Positions 1-9,017 of a stretch of DNA of 64,000 nucleotides are shown here, piece after piece. Positions within the stretch are counted from its first letter, which is position 1, and each line of letters starts with the position of its first letter. Below the pieces are notes generated by a model. The model saw only the letters and a program-made list of their open reading frames with translations. It had not been told where the DNA came from and did not search any database. Position numbers and translations under genes: made by a program. The stretch is from Rhodococcus rhodnii (lineage in GTDB: Bacteria > Actinomycetota > Actinomycetes > Mycobacteriales > Pseudonocardiaceae), in assembly GCA_000720375.1 (NCBI GenBank), contig JOAA01000022.1:1-64000 (forward strand), in the 5' to 3' direction.

Positions 1-58
1 CGTCGTTTCTCGAGCACCGCAGGGAACCCAGCGAAGTATCGATAGCGAGAGGTGGGAG

Positions 59-277
59 ATGGGCACCAGGCGACAGCGCAGTGCCCGCCGGTTGGCCACT
101 CTGTTGTCCGCGGCGGCCGGCACCTGGGTGATCGTGCGCTATGACCGCGCCGCCCGCGGCTACCGAGTCGTCTGGACCGGCGGCCCGACCAGTCAGGCTA
201 TGCATGCTCTTGCCGAACGGCATGCCGCCAGCATTCCAGAGTTGGACCTCGGCGAGCTTGATTGGGATCGCGGCTGA
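59..277 (+). CDS. small hypothetical protein, 72 aa
   Basis: Short basic-to-acidic protein beginning MGTRRQRSARR and ending ELDLGELDWDRG. A good ribosome site (GAGGTGGGAG) sits directly before the ATG, which is the main reason to call it. No family is recognised. A possible reading frame from base 1 ends at a TAG at 43-45, so this gene may follow the end of another gene cut off by the window edge. It lies on the presumed mobile-element side of the tRNA-Pro remnant, so it may belong to that element. Function unknown. Confidence 0.5.
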   Translation: MGTRRQRSARRLATLLSAAAGTWVIVRYDRAARGYRVVWTGGPTSQAMHALAERHAASIPELDLGELDWDRG

Positions 278-285
278 CACCCATC

Positions 286-365
286 AGCACCACGGTGCGG
301 GTTCCAGCACCACGGTGCGGGTTCCAGCGCCACAGTGTGGGTTCCAGCGCCACAGTGTGGGTTCG
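286..365. repeat. four tandem 20-bp repeats
   Basis: Four head-to-tail 20-bp units at 286-305, 306-325, 326-345 and 346-365. Units 1 and 2 are identical (AGCACCACGGTGCGGGTTCC). Units 3 and 4 share three substitutions (AGCGCCACAGTGTGGGTTCC), apart from the last base of unit 4. There are no spacers, so this is not a CRISPR. The unit length is not a multiple of three and the repeat lies just after the stop of the 72-aa ORF, so it is non-coding. It may be an iteron-like protein-binding array or simple slippage. Confidence 0.9.
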
Positions 366-1713
366 CGGGTGCCGGCGGCGCCGCCTGCGGCGCGGCTGAG
401 AGTCTCGTCGCGCCCGGCCAGCCACCCGGTCCCATCAGGAGTCACCAGCGCGTCACTGGCCAAATCAGTCCTCGGAGGACAGATCAACGAGTACGAACCC
501 GCTGCCGCTTGAAGCACAGGTCAACGCCACCGGCCGACTTCTGGAATCCCCAGGTTCGCCGTAACCGGAAGTGCAGGCGCAGTCCCAGTAACTCGCTGAC
601 CGCGCTGGTTTGACGCGTGTGCGGTGCGCCAACTGGCGTCTTTGTCGGACAATCACCTGATGAGGCTGGGCTGTGGGTGGCCTGGCGAATGGCTGAGACT
701 ATGTGGAGCACCGTCGGCGGACAGTTTCTGGGAGGGACCGGAGGGGCGGGAGATCTTCTGGCGTCGGAGGCGGCTGCGGGTACGTAGGTTGCAGCTGGAC
801 GACGAGCCTGAGCAGAAGGCTCGTTGCGGTGGCGTTCACTGGACCGCTCGTGCGCAAAGGGACCTGGTCGAGCAGTTGACCGCGTTCCGCCAGCACCCTC
901 TGATAGGTCCTGTCGCGCTCGACGTTCGTTTCACTGCTGGGAGGGCTGGAAGCAGCTGAGACGGGGACTCCACAGTGGCCGGTGCATTTGTCATCTTCGA
1001 CTGTCCACATCTCGTTCTGCCGGCCGGATGGCCACGGCAGCCAAGGCTGTGCGCAGTGCTGGGACGGTCTGGTGCAAGTCGAGCTGGCCTGGGTGACCGA
1101 GACTGGTGGCGTTGGGAAGAGGTTGCAGGCGACGCACTCCTGGGAGCACCATATTGATGGTAGGTGTGCGTCACTCTCTACAGAGGACTGAAATGTGCTC
1201 AATCAGGTTTCACACTGAACGAACAGGAGCAAACCTGGAGCACGGGTGCGCGTCCAACTGCGCTGTACTGCATCGGGCTGCGTCATACTGCTTTGATTTC
1301 AATGGTTCTGACGTGCGTGTATTGTAGAGTCGCAGGTCAGGGATAATGTCCGAATCGGACTGGCAGTGTGGGGGTCAACTCGTCGGCGGCGCCAGCTTTG
1401 TGCGGGCTGGAGCAGGAGCGAAACTGGAGCGGTGAACGCACTTGATCGGTCGTCAAGTGCGCCAGGTTCTCGTGCGAATAGTCTCAAGAGGACTGTCTAC
1501 CTTGTCTTGGCTTGCTGGCTGTCGTCGGTATTCTGGCTTCGGTAGGGGGTTCCTTGGTTGCTCTGCGGCGCTGGTGGGCGGCGTGGGAGTGGGAGAAATT
1601 GGGAGAGTTCGTTCTGCCTGTAGGTGCCTGAGTTGCTGTAAACTGACCTCAACGGACCTGTGTTGTGCAGGGGATTCTCTGTTCCTGCAGGTGACGGTCC
1701 TTTGTGGACCTGT
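366..1713. other. long stretch without a convincing gene
   Basis: About 1.35 kb with only short overlapping frames in all directions and no frame that combines a ribosome site, actinomycete codon use and a recognisable family. The frame at 624-959 (+) ends in RQHPLIGPVALDVRFTAG-like text and might be the decayed start of an element gene, but this is weak. The base composition is visibly less GC-rich than the rest of the window. I interpret the stretch as degraded DNA at the end of an integrated element. Confidence 0.45.
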
Positions 1714-1756
1714 CTGGGGGTCAAGGGGTCGCAGGTTCAAATCCTGTCGTCCCGAC
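1714..1756 (+). mobile_element. 3' half of tRNA-Pro(GGG): putative attachment site
   Basis: The 43 bp running from the anticodon loop (CTGGGGGTCAAGG, anticodon GGG) through the T arm (GCAGGTTCAAATCCTGT) to the acceptor strand (CGTCCCGAC) match the 3' half of an actinobacterial tRNA-Pro. The 5' half is missing: the bases upstream do not form a D arm or the matching acceptor strand. Integrating elements that use tRNA genes leave such 3' halves at one end, and pSAM2-type elements use tRNA-Pro. The following rho-independent terminator looks like that of the original tRNA, so the element would lie to the left. Confidence 0.8.
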
Positions 1757-1766
1757 GGTCGCAAGC

Positions 1767-1810
1767 AGGCCCTCTGATCTGGATGAACCACCAGGTCGGA
1801 GGGCCTTTTT
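1767..1810 (+). terminator. rho-independent terminator after the tRNA-Pro remnant
   Basis: A perfect 8-bp stem (AGGCCCTC 1767-1774 with GAGGGCCT 1799-1806) is extended inward by about six more pairs including two wobbles, with a 12-nt loop, and runs into a T tract (TTTTT, 1806-1810). Confidence 0.85.
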
Positions 1811-2384
1811 ATATCCGCTGAACGATCATGCTCGGACTGTCCACAATGGTCTGAATCAAGATCAACAGGCCAATTCTGGAGCGAAACTGGAGTGGATCAT
1901 GAAATCTTTTGACCCAACGGTCAAATAGGGTCGCCGAACTGGTCGCTCCAGGGTGTCATTTCGGTAACATTCCCGAACTGCGGTCAACTGCGCCGATCGT
2001 GTTCGTGGCTTCTGTCGGTTGCGGGACGTTCAGTTCTCCGCGAGAAGGTTCTGTGCGGTTCAGCGCAGGTGCGGCGCGTTGGGTCTCGCCGTCGCAGGTC
2101 AAGGTCCGTTTCGGTCAACTGGGATATGTCCGTTCGCCCCCTGTGGGCTGATGCGTGTCAGCGGGCACTTTGGGCATGCATCGTCGACACTGGGCGTGAA
2201 CGGTTCCGAGAGGTGGCGTTGGTCAGTTTGGGGAGTGGTGTGCCTTGGCCGGGACACAGTGGGGCGGTCGTTTTCGAGTTGACGCTAGTAGCTTGCGCAC
2301 TGACTCGATAACGTCTGGTGACGCGTGTGACTACTAGGTGTGCTCATGTCTGTGCTGATCTGGGTGCGGTGAGATAGTGCTGAT
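1811..2384. other. intergenic stretch, no gene seen
   Basis: About 570 bp between the tRNA-Pro terminator and the first unknown gene. It contains repeated GGTCAACTG-type words and the third 18-bp repeat, but no frame with a plausible start signal or family. Nothing else is supported. Confidence 0.4.
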
Positions 2385-3065
2385 GTGATCGCTTTTCCGG
2401 CGCCGGTGCTTTGCCAAGGTGCAGACGAAGATCTTCTTTTGCAGATTGGCGAAGTGGTTTTTCCACGTTGTATGAGGCGTGTCTCTGAGGCCAACGGGCT
2501 GCGGATCTGGGTGGACGGCGACCTGCGGGACGAGGCGACTCGAGTTGACGCCGTCGCGAGGTTTCAGACTTTGTTGGGCATCTTGCGCGCTTGGCGGTCA
2601 GAAGCTGGCGAGCTGCGAGACGAGCAGCGGGCGGGATTGGGGGAAGGGCCTGTCTGTGACGAGGCGGGAAATCAGTTCCTTTCCATTGGACCGGTGCGGA
2701 CGTACACCACTTTCGGGGGAGAGATCGAGTGGTTCGCAGAGTGCACGCGTCGGGGCGTCGGCATGAGTCAGCACCTGCGGAACGCGTTGTGGCTGAACGG
2801 TCGATTGAATCGGACGGCCGCTGACTTCTACATGATCCACGAGTACGCCGGTGTGGAGTTCGGTGGATCGCTTGGTATCAGAGACAAGTTGAAGCTGTCG
2901 ACCAACTCGCAGGGGCGCCTCACCAGAGCCGCGAACAACCTTTCGCCTCTCGAAGGCGGTCGCCACGCCAAGCAGAGCGGTGAGGCGGGCATGACGTTGG
3001 ACGAACAGCGCACCTATGTGGCTGACCTACTTCGTAGGTGGATCAACCTCCACTCAGCGGCATAG
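2385..3065 (+). CDS. unknown protein, 226 aa, next to the att site
   Basis: A single frame starting at GTG and ending at TAG 3063-3065. No clear Shine-Dalgarno sequence precedes the GTG, so the start is uncertain. The C-terminal third contains FYMIHEYAGVEFGG, then TRAANNLSPLEGGRH, and ends in an amphipathic helix (DEQRTYVADLLRRWI). I see no signal peptide or membrane segment. I do not recognise the family. The helical C-terminus and the neighbouring HEPN-motif gene suggest a two-gene module with 3207-5153, possibly a partner or antitoxin-like component, but that is inference. Its position beside the tRNA-Pro remnant fits accessory DNA. Confidence 0.65.
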   Translation: MIAFPAPVLCQGADEDLLLQIGEVVFPRCMRRVSEANGLRIWVDGDLRDEATRVDAVARFQTLLGILRAWRSEAGELRDEQRAGLGEGPVCDEAGNQFLSIGPVRTYTTFGGEIEWFAECTRRGVGMSQHLRNALWLNGRLNRTAADFYMIHEYAGVEFGGSLGIRDKLKLSTNSQGRLTRAANNLSPLEGGRHAKQSGEAGMTLDEQRTYVADLLRRWINLHSAA

Positions 3066-3206
3066 AAGCCCGCACGGGCGCATGACACACCGTGTTACTT
3101 GCTTTGTCGAAGCCGGAGTGAGTCGTATTCTGACCAGTTAACCTGCGGTCGGCCTGGTGGTGCAGGACAGGACCGTGTTGGTCGTGGCGGAGTAAGGCAG
3201 CGTGAC

Positions 3207-5153
3207 ATGTCCAGAGGTAGGGACCGGCAAGGCATCAGGCTGAGATTCTCGACGGTCGAGTGTCGTTGCGGTGAAGAACGTATCCGCTCGGTCGTGTGTC
3301 CGTCGTGTGGCTACCAGCCGCCAGTACACGAGATCAACATCCACGTACAGCGGCGTCGCCGCATCGGCAGGGAGCTGCGTGCTGTCGAGCCGGGTCCGAT
3401 GGTTGAGTTCACTACAGTTGGGATCGGCGTATTCAGCGAGGTGTTCGCCGACCTGGACGACTGGATGGGCGACTTCTGGGCAGCGTTGGACTCTTACGAG
3501 CGCGGGCTCGAAGACGCGCGTGTGTTGACCGCTCGGCTGTTCGGGTTGGTGAAGTCGTTCGAGTCCGTGGCGCGTTTGCGTCCGTGGCGAGGGCTGTATC
3601 GACACATCGGTGAGATCCTGGACGCCTTGGTTGGCGTGTGGAACGCATCCATGGATGCTTATGAGGCTGCGTCTCTTTTGGACGCACAAGCTTTTCAGCG
3701 TGTCATGCAGGGGCACATCGATGCAGCTGTCTCCGCACTTGAGGCTTGGAGCGCTGCCAAGGACCGGATCCTCATGACCGCGGGAGTGTCTCCAGAGGAT
3801 CAACTAGTGATCGGCGCGGCGTTGAGCATGATGCCCGACGGTGACGGTGGGGCGTCCGCGCAGCAGTTGATTCGCGAAGTAGGGCTGGGAACAGGCTTGC
3901 CTCCGGGAATAGGTGAGTACGTCGCCGTGTGCGTGGAGACCGCGACGATGCTTGGCGAACGTGAGTCGTTCGCCGACCTTCTGAGAACGACGATCACGGC
4001 GCTGAAGACAGATGCGCAGACATGCCGCGAAATGGTCGAATCTGAGCTCTTCCGGGAGAACTTCGCACGAGCGCTCGGTGAGATGTATCGGTCGAGCACG
4101 ACGATGCACCTTCTCGCGGTGATCTCCGGCAACGAGCGCCTAGCAGTGGACGCCATGATGACGGCTGCACATGGGATCGTCGAATCGGGCACCCGCCACC
4201 CGGTTGCGTTGTTGGCTGCCTTGATCGCCGGCATGGGGTATCGTGCAGCGCTTCGTGAAGGTGCTTCGAAATGTGTGCGATGGGTGCGCTCGTCCTCATT
4301 CGGCAGCCTCGTGGCGGATCTTGACTTGGACCTGCGCAACGCGGAAGCCCATCGCGCGTATCGGATTACGCCCGACGACGGCGTCGATGTGCTGAACGAT
4401 GGTGGGGCGCTGAAGAAGCACGTCAGCGGTATGGAACTTGTTGACGCAGTGATCGCAGGCAACGTGTTGGCGATGGCGCTGACCATGGGCGTGGTGCTTT
4501 TCGCATGCGATTCTGGGGTCGATGTGATGCCAATGCTTGAGCCGTCAGAGTCGCTCCCGCTTATTCAGACTCTTCAACTCACTGCTCTCTTGGTCGGCTG
4601 GCCGCTGCCGGAGGTGAGTCTCTCGTCTGATCGTACAGAGGTCCATTTTGAGGGCGTCCCACTCATAGAGATCACGCCTGACATGTCGGAGGCTCAACCA
4701 CTTATCAATGCGGTCACGCTGGCCACGCGTGTTCCCGAGTATGTACAGCGGCTTGTGTTCCACGACGGGACCGACTCTCCGCTCGTGTTGGAAGTCCAAC
4801 ATACAAGGGCACTCACAGGAGTCGAAGACTCGTTTGCACAATCTCTCGCCTACGTACGATTCTTCCACACGCTTCGCCGCGGTGAGGAGCGTGCGATCTC
4901 ACCCAGCCGGTGGCAGGAGCTGATCCTTGGGTTGACCAGGACTGCAGTGGCCGAAGGCGGGGTGATGGCGCTGCGCAAGTTGGCTGCTCTCCGATGTGTC
5001 GTCCGTGACTGTGGAGACAGCGTCAGCGCGGGCGCGCTCGCCAAGTTGATCGGCGACCTTCGTGTAGAAGTATCGGGCGGGAGTGTCCATGATCCCGCCC
5101 GCGTCCTCTCTGACGTGTCCACGACCAGCTTCAAACCGATTGGTCGCCAGTGA
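3207..5153 (+). CDS. large zinc-ribbon protein with a HEPN RNase motif
   Basis: About 648 aa from the ATG at 3207; the frame is open from 3099, but the protein looks natural from MSRGRDRQG onward. Near the N-terminus a zinc-ribbon pattern is visible (CRCGEE, then CPSCGY, about residues 19-35). The rest is mostly helical and soluble. Around residues 377-382 it reads LRNAEAHRAYRI: R377-N378-x3-H382 fits the R-(polar)-x(3-5)-H catalytic signature of HEPN ribonucleases, in the usual hydrophobic context. HEPN RNases are common effectors in abortive-infection and toxin-antitoxin systems. No named family is recognised for the full length. It probably pairs with the 226-aa gene 141 bp upstream. Confidence 0.7.
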   Translation: MSRGRDRQGIRLRFSTVECRCGEERIRSVVCPSCGYQPPVHEINIHVQRRRRIGRELRAVEPGPMVEFTTVGIGVFSEVFADLDDWMGDFWAALDSYERGLEDARVLTARLFGLVKSFESVARLRPWRGLYRHIGEILDALVGVWNASMDAYEAASLLDAQAFQRVMQGHIDAAVSALEAWSAAKDRILMTAGVSPEDQLVIGAALSMMPDGDGGASAQQLIREVGLGTGLPPGIGEYVAVCVETATMLGERESFADLLRTTITALKTDAQTCREMVESELFRENFARALGEMYRSSTTMHLLAVISGNERLAVDAMMTAAHGIVESGTRHPVALLAALIAGMGYRAALREGASKCVRWVRSSSFGSLVADLDLDLRNAEAHRAYRITPDDGVDVLNDGGALKKHVSGMELVDAVIAGNVLAMALTMGVVLFACDSGVDVMPMLEPSESLPLIQTLQLTALLVGWPLPEVSLSSDRTEVHFEGVPLIEITPDMSEAQPLINAVTLATRVPEYVQRLVFHDGTDSPLVLEVQHTRALTGVEDSFAQSLAYVRFFHTLRRGEERAISPSRWQELILGLTRTAVAEGGVMALRKLAALRCVVRDCGDSVSAGALAKLIGDLRVEVSGGSVHDPARVLSDVSTTSFKPIGRQ

Positions 5154-5230
5154 GGCGATCGGAGAATGTCCATTTGCGCTGCTCGGAATCTGCTAAGGCC
5201 AGTTTGTGGCATCATCACTACTGTCTGCAA

Positions 5231-5244
5231 GGTCGAAAGACCCT
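5231..5244. promoter_or_regulatory. DevR/DosR-type box upstream of the P-type ATPase
   Basis: GGTCGAAAGACCCT, with arms GGTC/GACC around GAAA. It lies 57 bp before the ATPase ATG and matches the 14-bp palindrome found throughout the window. A weaker GC-rich copy begins near 5250. Confidence 0.7.
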
Positions 5245-5300
5245 AATAGGGGCGCCGCTTGCCTCTAGTTATGTAGCTCGGCAATCAAGACGCTTGCCGT

Positions 5301-7919
5301 ATGCCTACACCGCTAGCGACTTCGTCACCGCACACGGATGCGTATCGGACCAAGACACAAGACTTGGTCAAGGTGCTGGACACGGATGAGCAACAAGGAT
5401 TGTCCAGCGACCAGGTCGAGCAGCGACGTGCTCAGTTCGGGGCGAACACATTGCCAGTGGAGGGTGACGGCGGTGCGCTGCTCCGGCTTGTCCGGCAGTT
5501 CCACGATCCACTTGTCTATGTGCTGATCGTGTCGGCGGTCGTGACTCTGAGCATGGCGCAGTTCGTAGACACCGGCGTGATTCTCGGCGTGGTGCTGCTG
5601 AACGCTGTCATCGGCTACGTCCAGGAGTCACGGGCTCGGTCCGCTTTGGACGCGTTGGCGCGGATGGTTCCCGCTGAGGCCAGCGTGATCAGGGGCGGCA
5701 CAACTCTCAAACTGGCTGCCGAAAGTCTGGTTCCCGGTGATGTTCTTGTGCTGCAGGCTGGCGACAAGGTGGCTGCCGACGTCCGGTTGGTCGGAGCTGA
5801 CTCGCTGGAGGTCGATGAGTCGCCATTGACAGGTGAGTCGGTTCCGGTGGTCAAGAGTGCGGACGTGATCGTGGGCGAGACGGTGTTGGCGGACCGGCGG
5901 AACATGGCGTACTCCGGCACTGTGGTGACCCGTGGTGCCGGGCGTGGAATCGTGGTCGCGACCGGTGCGGACACTGAGCTGGGGTTGGTGAACAAGCTCG
6001 TCGGTTCCGCGGATGGCACGCAGACTCCGTTGACCCGCAAGCTGATCGGTTTCAGCAGGCAGCTCGCGTTGGTCATTGTCGGGCTTGCTGCGGTGACGTT
6101 CATCATCGGGCTGCTGCGGGGAAGTCCGGCGGGGGAGATGTTCACCGCAGCGGTGGCGTTGGCAGTGGGCGCGATCCCGGAGGGTCTGCCCGCCGCGGTG
6201 ACGATTGTGCTGGCGATCGGTGTGGTGCGGATGTCCCGGCGCAATGCGATCGTCCGGCGGCTGCCCGCTGTCGAGACCTTAGGCGGGACCACTGTCGTGT
6301 GCACCGACAAGACGGGGACGTTGACAGCCAACCAGATGACCGTGACCGCAGTGGTCGTCGGGGAAAAGGTCTACGAGGTCACCGGAAACGGGTATGACCC
6401 GGTCGGTGAGGTGGTGGGGCTGGATGACGCCGCGCGTGAGTGCTTGTTGGCTGGGGCGTTGTGCAACGACTCGAGCCTGCGGCAGGTCGACGGCGTGTGG
6501 GAAGTGGTGGGTGATCCGACCGAAGCGGCTTTGCTTGTCTCAGCAGGAAAAGCTGGTGTCGAGACGAAGGAGTATCCGCGGCTCGATGTCGTGCCGTTTG
6601 ACTCCGCCAAGCAGTTGATGATCACCCTGCATCAAGGACCTGTCGGCTACATCAAGGGATCAGTCGAACGAGTTCTCGCTTTGGTGGCGGAGAAGGATCA
6701 CTCGGCCGCCGAGCGCTGGGCTGCTCAAGGCCTTCGGGTGCTGGCGTTCGCAAAGTTCACGCCGCCGCCCGGAAACACCCGCATCGATGAGGAATCGCTG
6801 CCAGGCAACGTAGAACTGCTGGGCTTCCAGGTGATGCGTGACCCGTCCCGCCCGGAGGCGATCACGGCCGTGGCCTCGTGCCAAGAGGCCGGTGTAGAAG
6901 TCAAGATGATCACCGGTGATCACGCTGCCACCGCGCAGGCGATCGCACAAGACTTCGCGCTGGGCGACGGCGTCGTGTCCGGAAAGGACATCGAGGCCAT
7001 GCCGGACGACAAACTCGCCGAGAAGTCCGTGTTCGCGCGTGTCGCACCGGAACAGAAACTGCGATTGGTGGAGCTCTTGCAGCGCAAGGGACACGTGGTG
7101 GCGATGACCGGTGACGGGGTCAACGACGCGCCAGCGCTGCGTCAGGCGGACATTGGTGTTGCGATGGGCCGTGGTGGCACGGAAGCCGCGAAGGAAGCCG
7201 CCGACATGGTGCTCGCCGACGACAACTTCGCGACCATCGAGGCCGCGGTCGAGGAGGGCCGAGGAGTCTTCGACAACCTGCGCAAGTTCCTCGCCTGGAC
7301 CTTGCCGACGAACATCGCCGAGGGTCTCGTGATCCTGGTCGCCATCGTCGTCGGCGCGGTGTTGCCGATCCTGCCGGTGCAGATCCTGTGGATCAACATG
7401 ACCACCGCCGTGTTCCTCGGCCTCACGTTGGCGTTCGAGCCGAAGGAACCCGGGATCATGCGACGGCCACCGCGTTCACCTAAACAACCCCTGCTCACCA
7501 GGGATTTGATCCGCCGGATCGTCCTCGTCTCCATTGTTCTCGTCGCGGCGGCGTTCTTGATGTTCGACGGATTGCTGGACGCCGGTGCGCCGGTGGCTGA
7601 GGCACGGACCGCGGCGATCAACGTATTCGTGTTCGTGCAGATCGCGTACTTGATCAGTTGCCGCTCGCTGGATCGGCTGCGGTTGGGTGGCTGGAACCGA
7701 TGGCTGGTGATGGGGATCGGGCTGATGGTCCTGCTCCAGATCTTGATCACCTACGTGCCGGTGTTGAACACGCTGTTCCACACCGCGCCGCTGGATGTCG
7801 GCGTGTGGCTGCTCATCCTGGCTGCGAGCGTGGCCGCGTTCGTCGTGGTCGAGGTGGACAAGCTGATCTGGCGGCCGAAGGGGTCTTTCGGCCCTGCGGT
7901 GGGAGTCGATGGCCACTGA
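5301..7919 (+). CDS. P-type cation-transporting ATPase (PacL/CtpF type)
   Basis: 872-aa P2-type ATPase predicted to move divalent or alkali cations across the plasma membrane using ATP. In order it shows an N-terminal cation-ATPase domain, paired membrane segments (about 70-107), the actuator motif LTGES (about 176-180), the ion-site helix PEGLP (293-297), the phosphorylation site DKTGT (Asp336), a nucleotide domain, the hinge GDGVNDAPAL and C-terminal membrane helices. Length is typical of full-size P2 pumps. The ATG at 5301 has no strong ribosome site. A DevR box lies upstream and ackA follows after about 33 bp, so it probably heads an operon with ackA and the Acg-like gene. Mycobacterial ctpF is a DosR target; substrate here is unknown. 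Confidence 0.9.
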   Translation: MPTPLATSSPHTDAYRTKTQDLVKVLDTDEQQGLSSDQVEQRRAQFGANTLPVEGDGGALLRLVRQFHDPLVYVLIVSAVVTLSMAQFVDTGVILGVVLLNAVIGYVQESRARSALDALARMVPAEASVIRGGTTLKLAAESLVPGDVLVLQAGDKVAADVRLVGADSLEVDESPLTGESVPVVKSADVIVGETVLADRRNMAYSGTVVTRGAGRGIVVATGADTELGLVNKLVGSADGTQTPLTRKLIGFSRQLALVIVGLAAVTFIIGLLRGSPAGEMFTAAVALAVGAIPEGLPAAVTIVLAIGVVRMSRRNAIVRRLPAVETLGGTTVVCTDKTGTLTANQMTVTAVVVGEKVYEVTGNGYDPVGEVVGLDDAARECLLAGALCNDSSLRQVDGVWEVVGDPTEAALLVSAGKAGVETKEYPRLDVVPFDSAKQLMITLHQGPVGYIKGSVERVLALVAEKDHSAAERWAAQGLRVLAFAKFTPPPGNTRIDEESLPGNVELLGFQVMRDPSRPEAITAVASCQEAGVEVKMITGDHAATAQAIAQDFALGDGVVSGKDIEAMPDDKLAEKSVFARVAPEQKLRLVELLQRKGHVVAMTGDGVNDAPALRQADIGVAMGRGGTEAAKEAADMVLADDNFATIEAAVEEGRGVFDNLRKFLAWTLPTNIAEGLVILVAIVVGAVLPILPVQILWINMTTAVFLGLTLAFEPKEPGIMRRPPRSPKQPLLTRDLIRRIVLVSIVLVAAAFLMFDGLLDAGAPVAEARTAAINVFVFVQIAYLISCRSLDRLRLGGWNRWLVMGIGLMVLLQILITYVPVLNTLFHTAPLDVGVWLLILAASVAAFVVVEVDKLIWRPKGSFGPAVGVDGH

Positions 7920-7952
7920 CCTGGATCGGTGTTGTCCGGCCACAGTGACGGT

Positions 7953-9017
7953 ATGCGTGTGATGACGGTGAATCCGGGTTCGTCGAGCCTCAAGCTGTCG
8001 CTGGTTGTGGACGGCACTGAGGTCGAGCGGACGGTGTTCGATCGCTGGGACGGCGTGACCTCGGAGCCTCTGCGGCGGAAGCAGTGGCCTGAGGTTGACG
8101 TCGTGGCCGTGCGATTCGTGCACGGCGGTAACCGGCGCACGCCGGTCGTCCTCAATGACTACGTCTTGGCTGACCTGGCGGATTTCGTGCCGCTGGCACC
8201 GCTGCATCAGCCGCGGTCGTTGATGGCCGCGAAGCACGCGATGTTCGGCTCAGCACCGGTCGTGGCGTGCTTTGACACCGCGTTCCACGCGTCGATGCCG
8301 AAAGCGGCAAGGGCGTACGGCTTGCCCAAGGAGTTGACCGCGAAATACGGACTACGCCGGTACGGCTTCCACGGTCTGTCCTGCCAGTATGTCACGCGCA
8401 GGATCACTGAGCTGGTGCACACCAACCCGGAGCGGACGCAAGTGTTGTGTGTCCACATGGGAGCCGGGGTCTCGGTCACCGCGGTCAAGGGTGGCCGCAG
8501 TGTCGATACGAGCATGGGATTCACTCCGCTGGAAGGTGCCGTGATGGCGACCCGATCCGGCTCGGTTGATCCTGGATTGCTCGTGTACTTGCTGGATCAG
8601 AAGATCGTCAGCGCGGACGAGCTGAGTGACGTGCTGTATTTCCAGTCCGGTCTGGCCGGGATGAGCGGCACCAGCGGGGACATGCGCGACGTGCTCGCCG
8701 CGCAAGACCCGAAGTTGGCGGTCGATGTCTACGTCCACCGCATCCGCAGGGAGATCGGCGCGATGGCGGCGTCGCTCGACCGGTTGGACGCGGTGGTGTT
8801 CACCGGTGGCGTTGCCGTGCACAACAGGGACCTGGTCGGGCAGATCACCCGAGGGCTTGAGGTGCTCGGCATCCGTGTGGTCGACGAGCTGTTGGTCGCA
8901 CACGGCGATCGGGTGATCAGTCCGTTGGGTGCGTTGCCGCGCGTGTTCGTGATCACCGACCGGGAAGAGCTCGAACTGGCTAGGCAGGCAGAGATCACGA
9001 TCGGAGCGGAGTCATGA
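7953..9017 (+). CDS. ackA: acetate kinase
   Basis: Interconverts acetyl phosphate + ADP and acetate + ATP. The first motif VNPGSSSLKL lies right at the N-terminus, followed by GFHGLS, HMGAGVSV and the active-site stretch SVDTSMGFTPLEG with TRSG. About 354 aa, slightly short for the family (about 400). I chose ATG 7953 because it places the first motif as usual; the frame extends 24 nt upstream without a ribosome site. The 3' end overlaps the next gene (ATGA at 9014-9017). With phosphoketolase at 10081 it completes a route from sugar phosphates to acetate plus ATP. Confidence 0.93.
   Translation: MRVMTVNPGSSSLKLSLVVDGTEVERTVFDRWDGVTSEPLRRKQWPEVDVVAVRFVHGGNRRTPVVLNDYVLADLADFVPLAPLHQPRSLMAAKHAMFGSAPVVACFDTAFHASMPKAARAYGLPKELTAKYGLRRYGFHGLSCQYVTRRITELVHTNPERTQVLCVHMGAGVSVTAVKGGRSVDTSMGFTPLEGAVMATRSGSVDPGLLVYLLDQKIVSADELSDVLYFQSGLAGMSGTSGDMRDVLAAQDPKLAVDVYVHRIRREIGAMAASLDRLDAVVFTGGVAVHNRDLVGQITRGLEVLGIRVVDELLVAHGDRVISPLGALPRVFVITDREELELARQAEITIGAES

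Larger units (their letters stand above)
1224..1893 (+). repeat. three dispersed 18-bp direct repeats around the att site
   Basis: Near-identical 18-mers at 1224-1241 (CAGGAGCAAACCTGGAGC), 1413-1430 (CAGGAGCGAAACTGGAGC) and 1876-1893 (CTGGAGCGAAACTGGAGT). Two lie to the left and one to the right of the tRNA-Pro half. Integrases of tRNA-targeting elements often bind arm-type repeats near the core site, which is one possible role. This is seen in sequence only; function is inferred. Confidence 0.5.

Noticed and set aside
286..365. CRISPR array
   Set aside because: The four 20-bp units are directly adjacent with no spacers and no cas genes nearby.
624..959. 111-aa gene in the left stretch
   Set aside because: No ribosome site and no recognisable family; parts hint at a decayed element gene but not enough to call it.
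1714..1756. Functional tRNA-Pro gene
   Set aside because: The D arm and 5' acceptor strand are missing, so it cannot fold as a tRNA.
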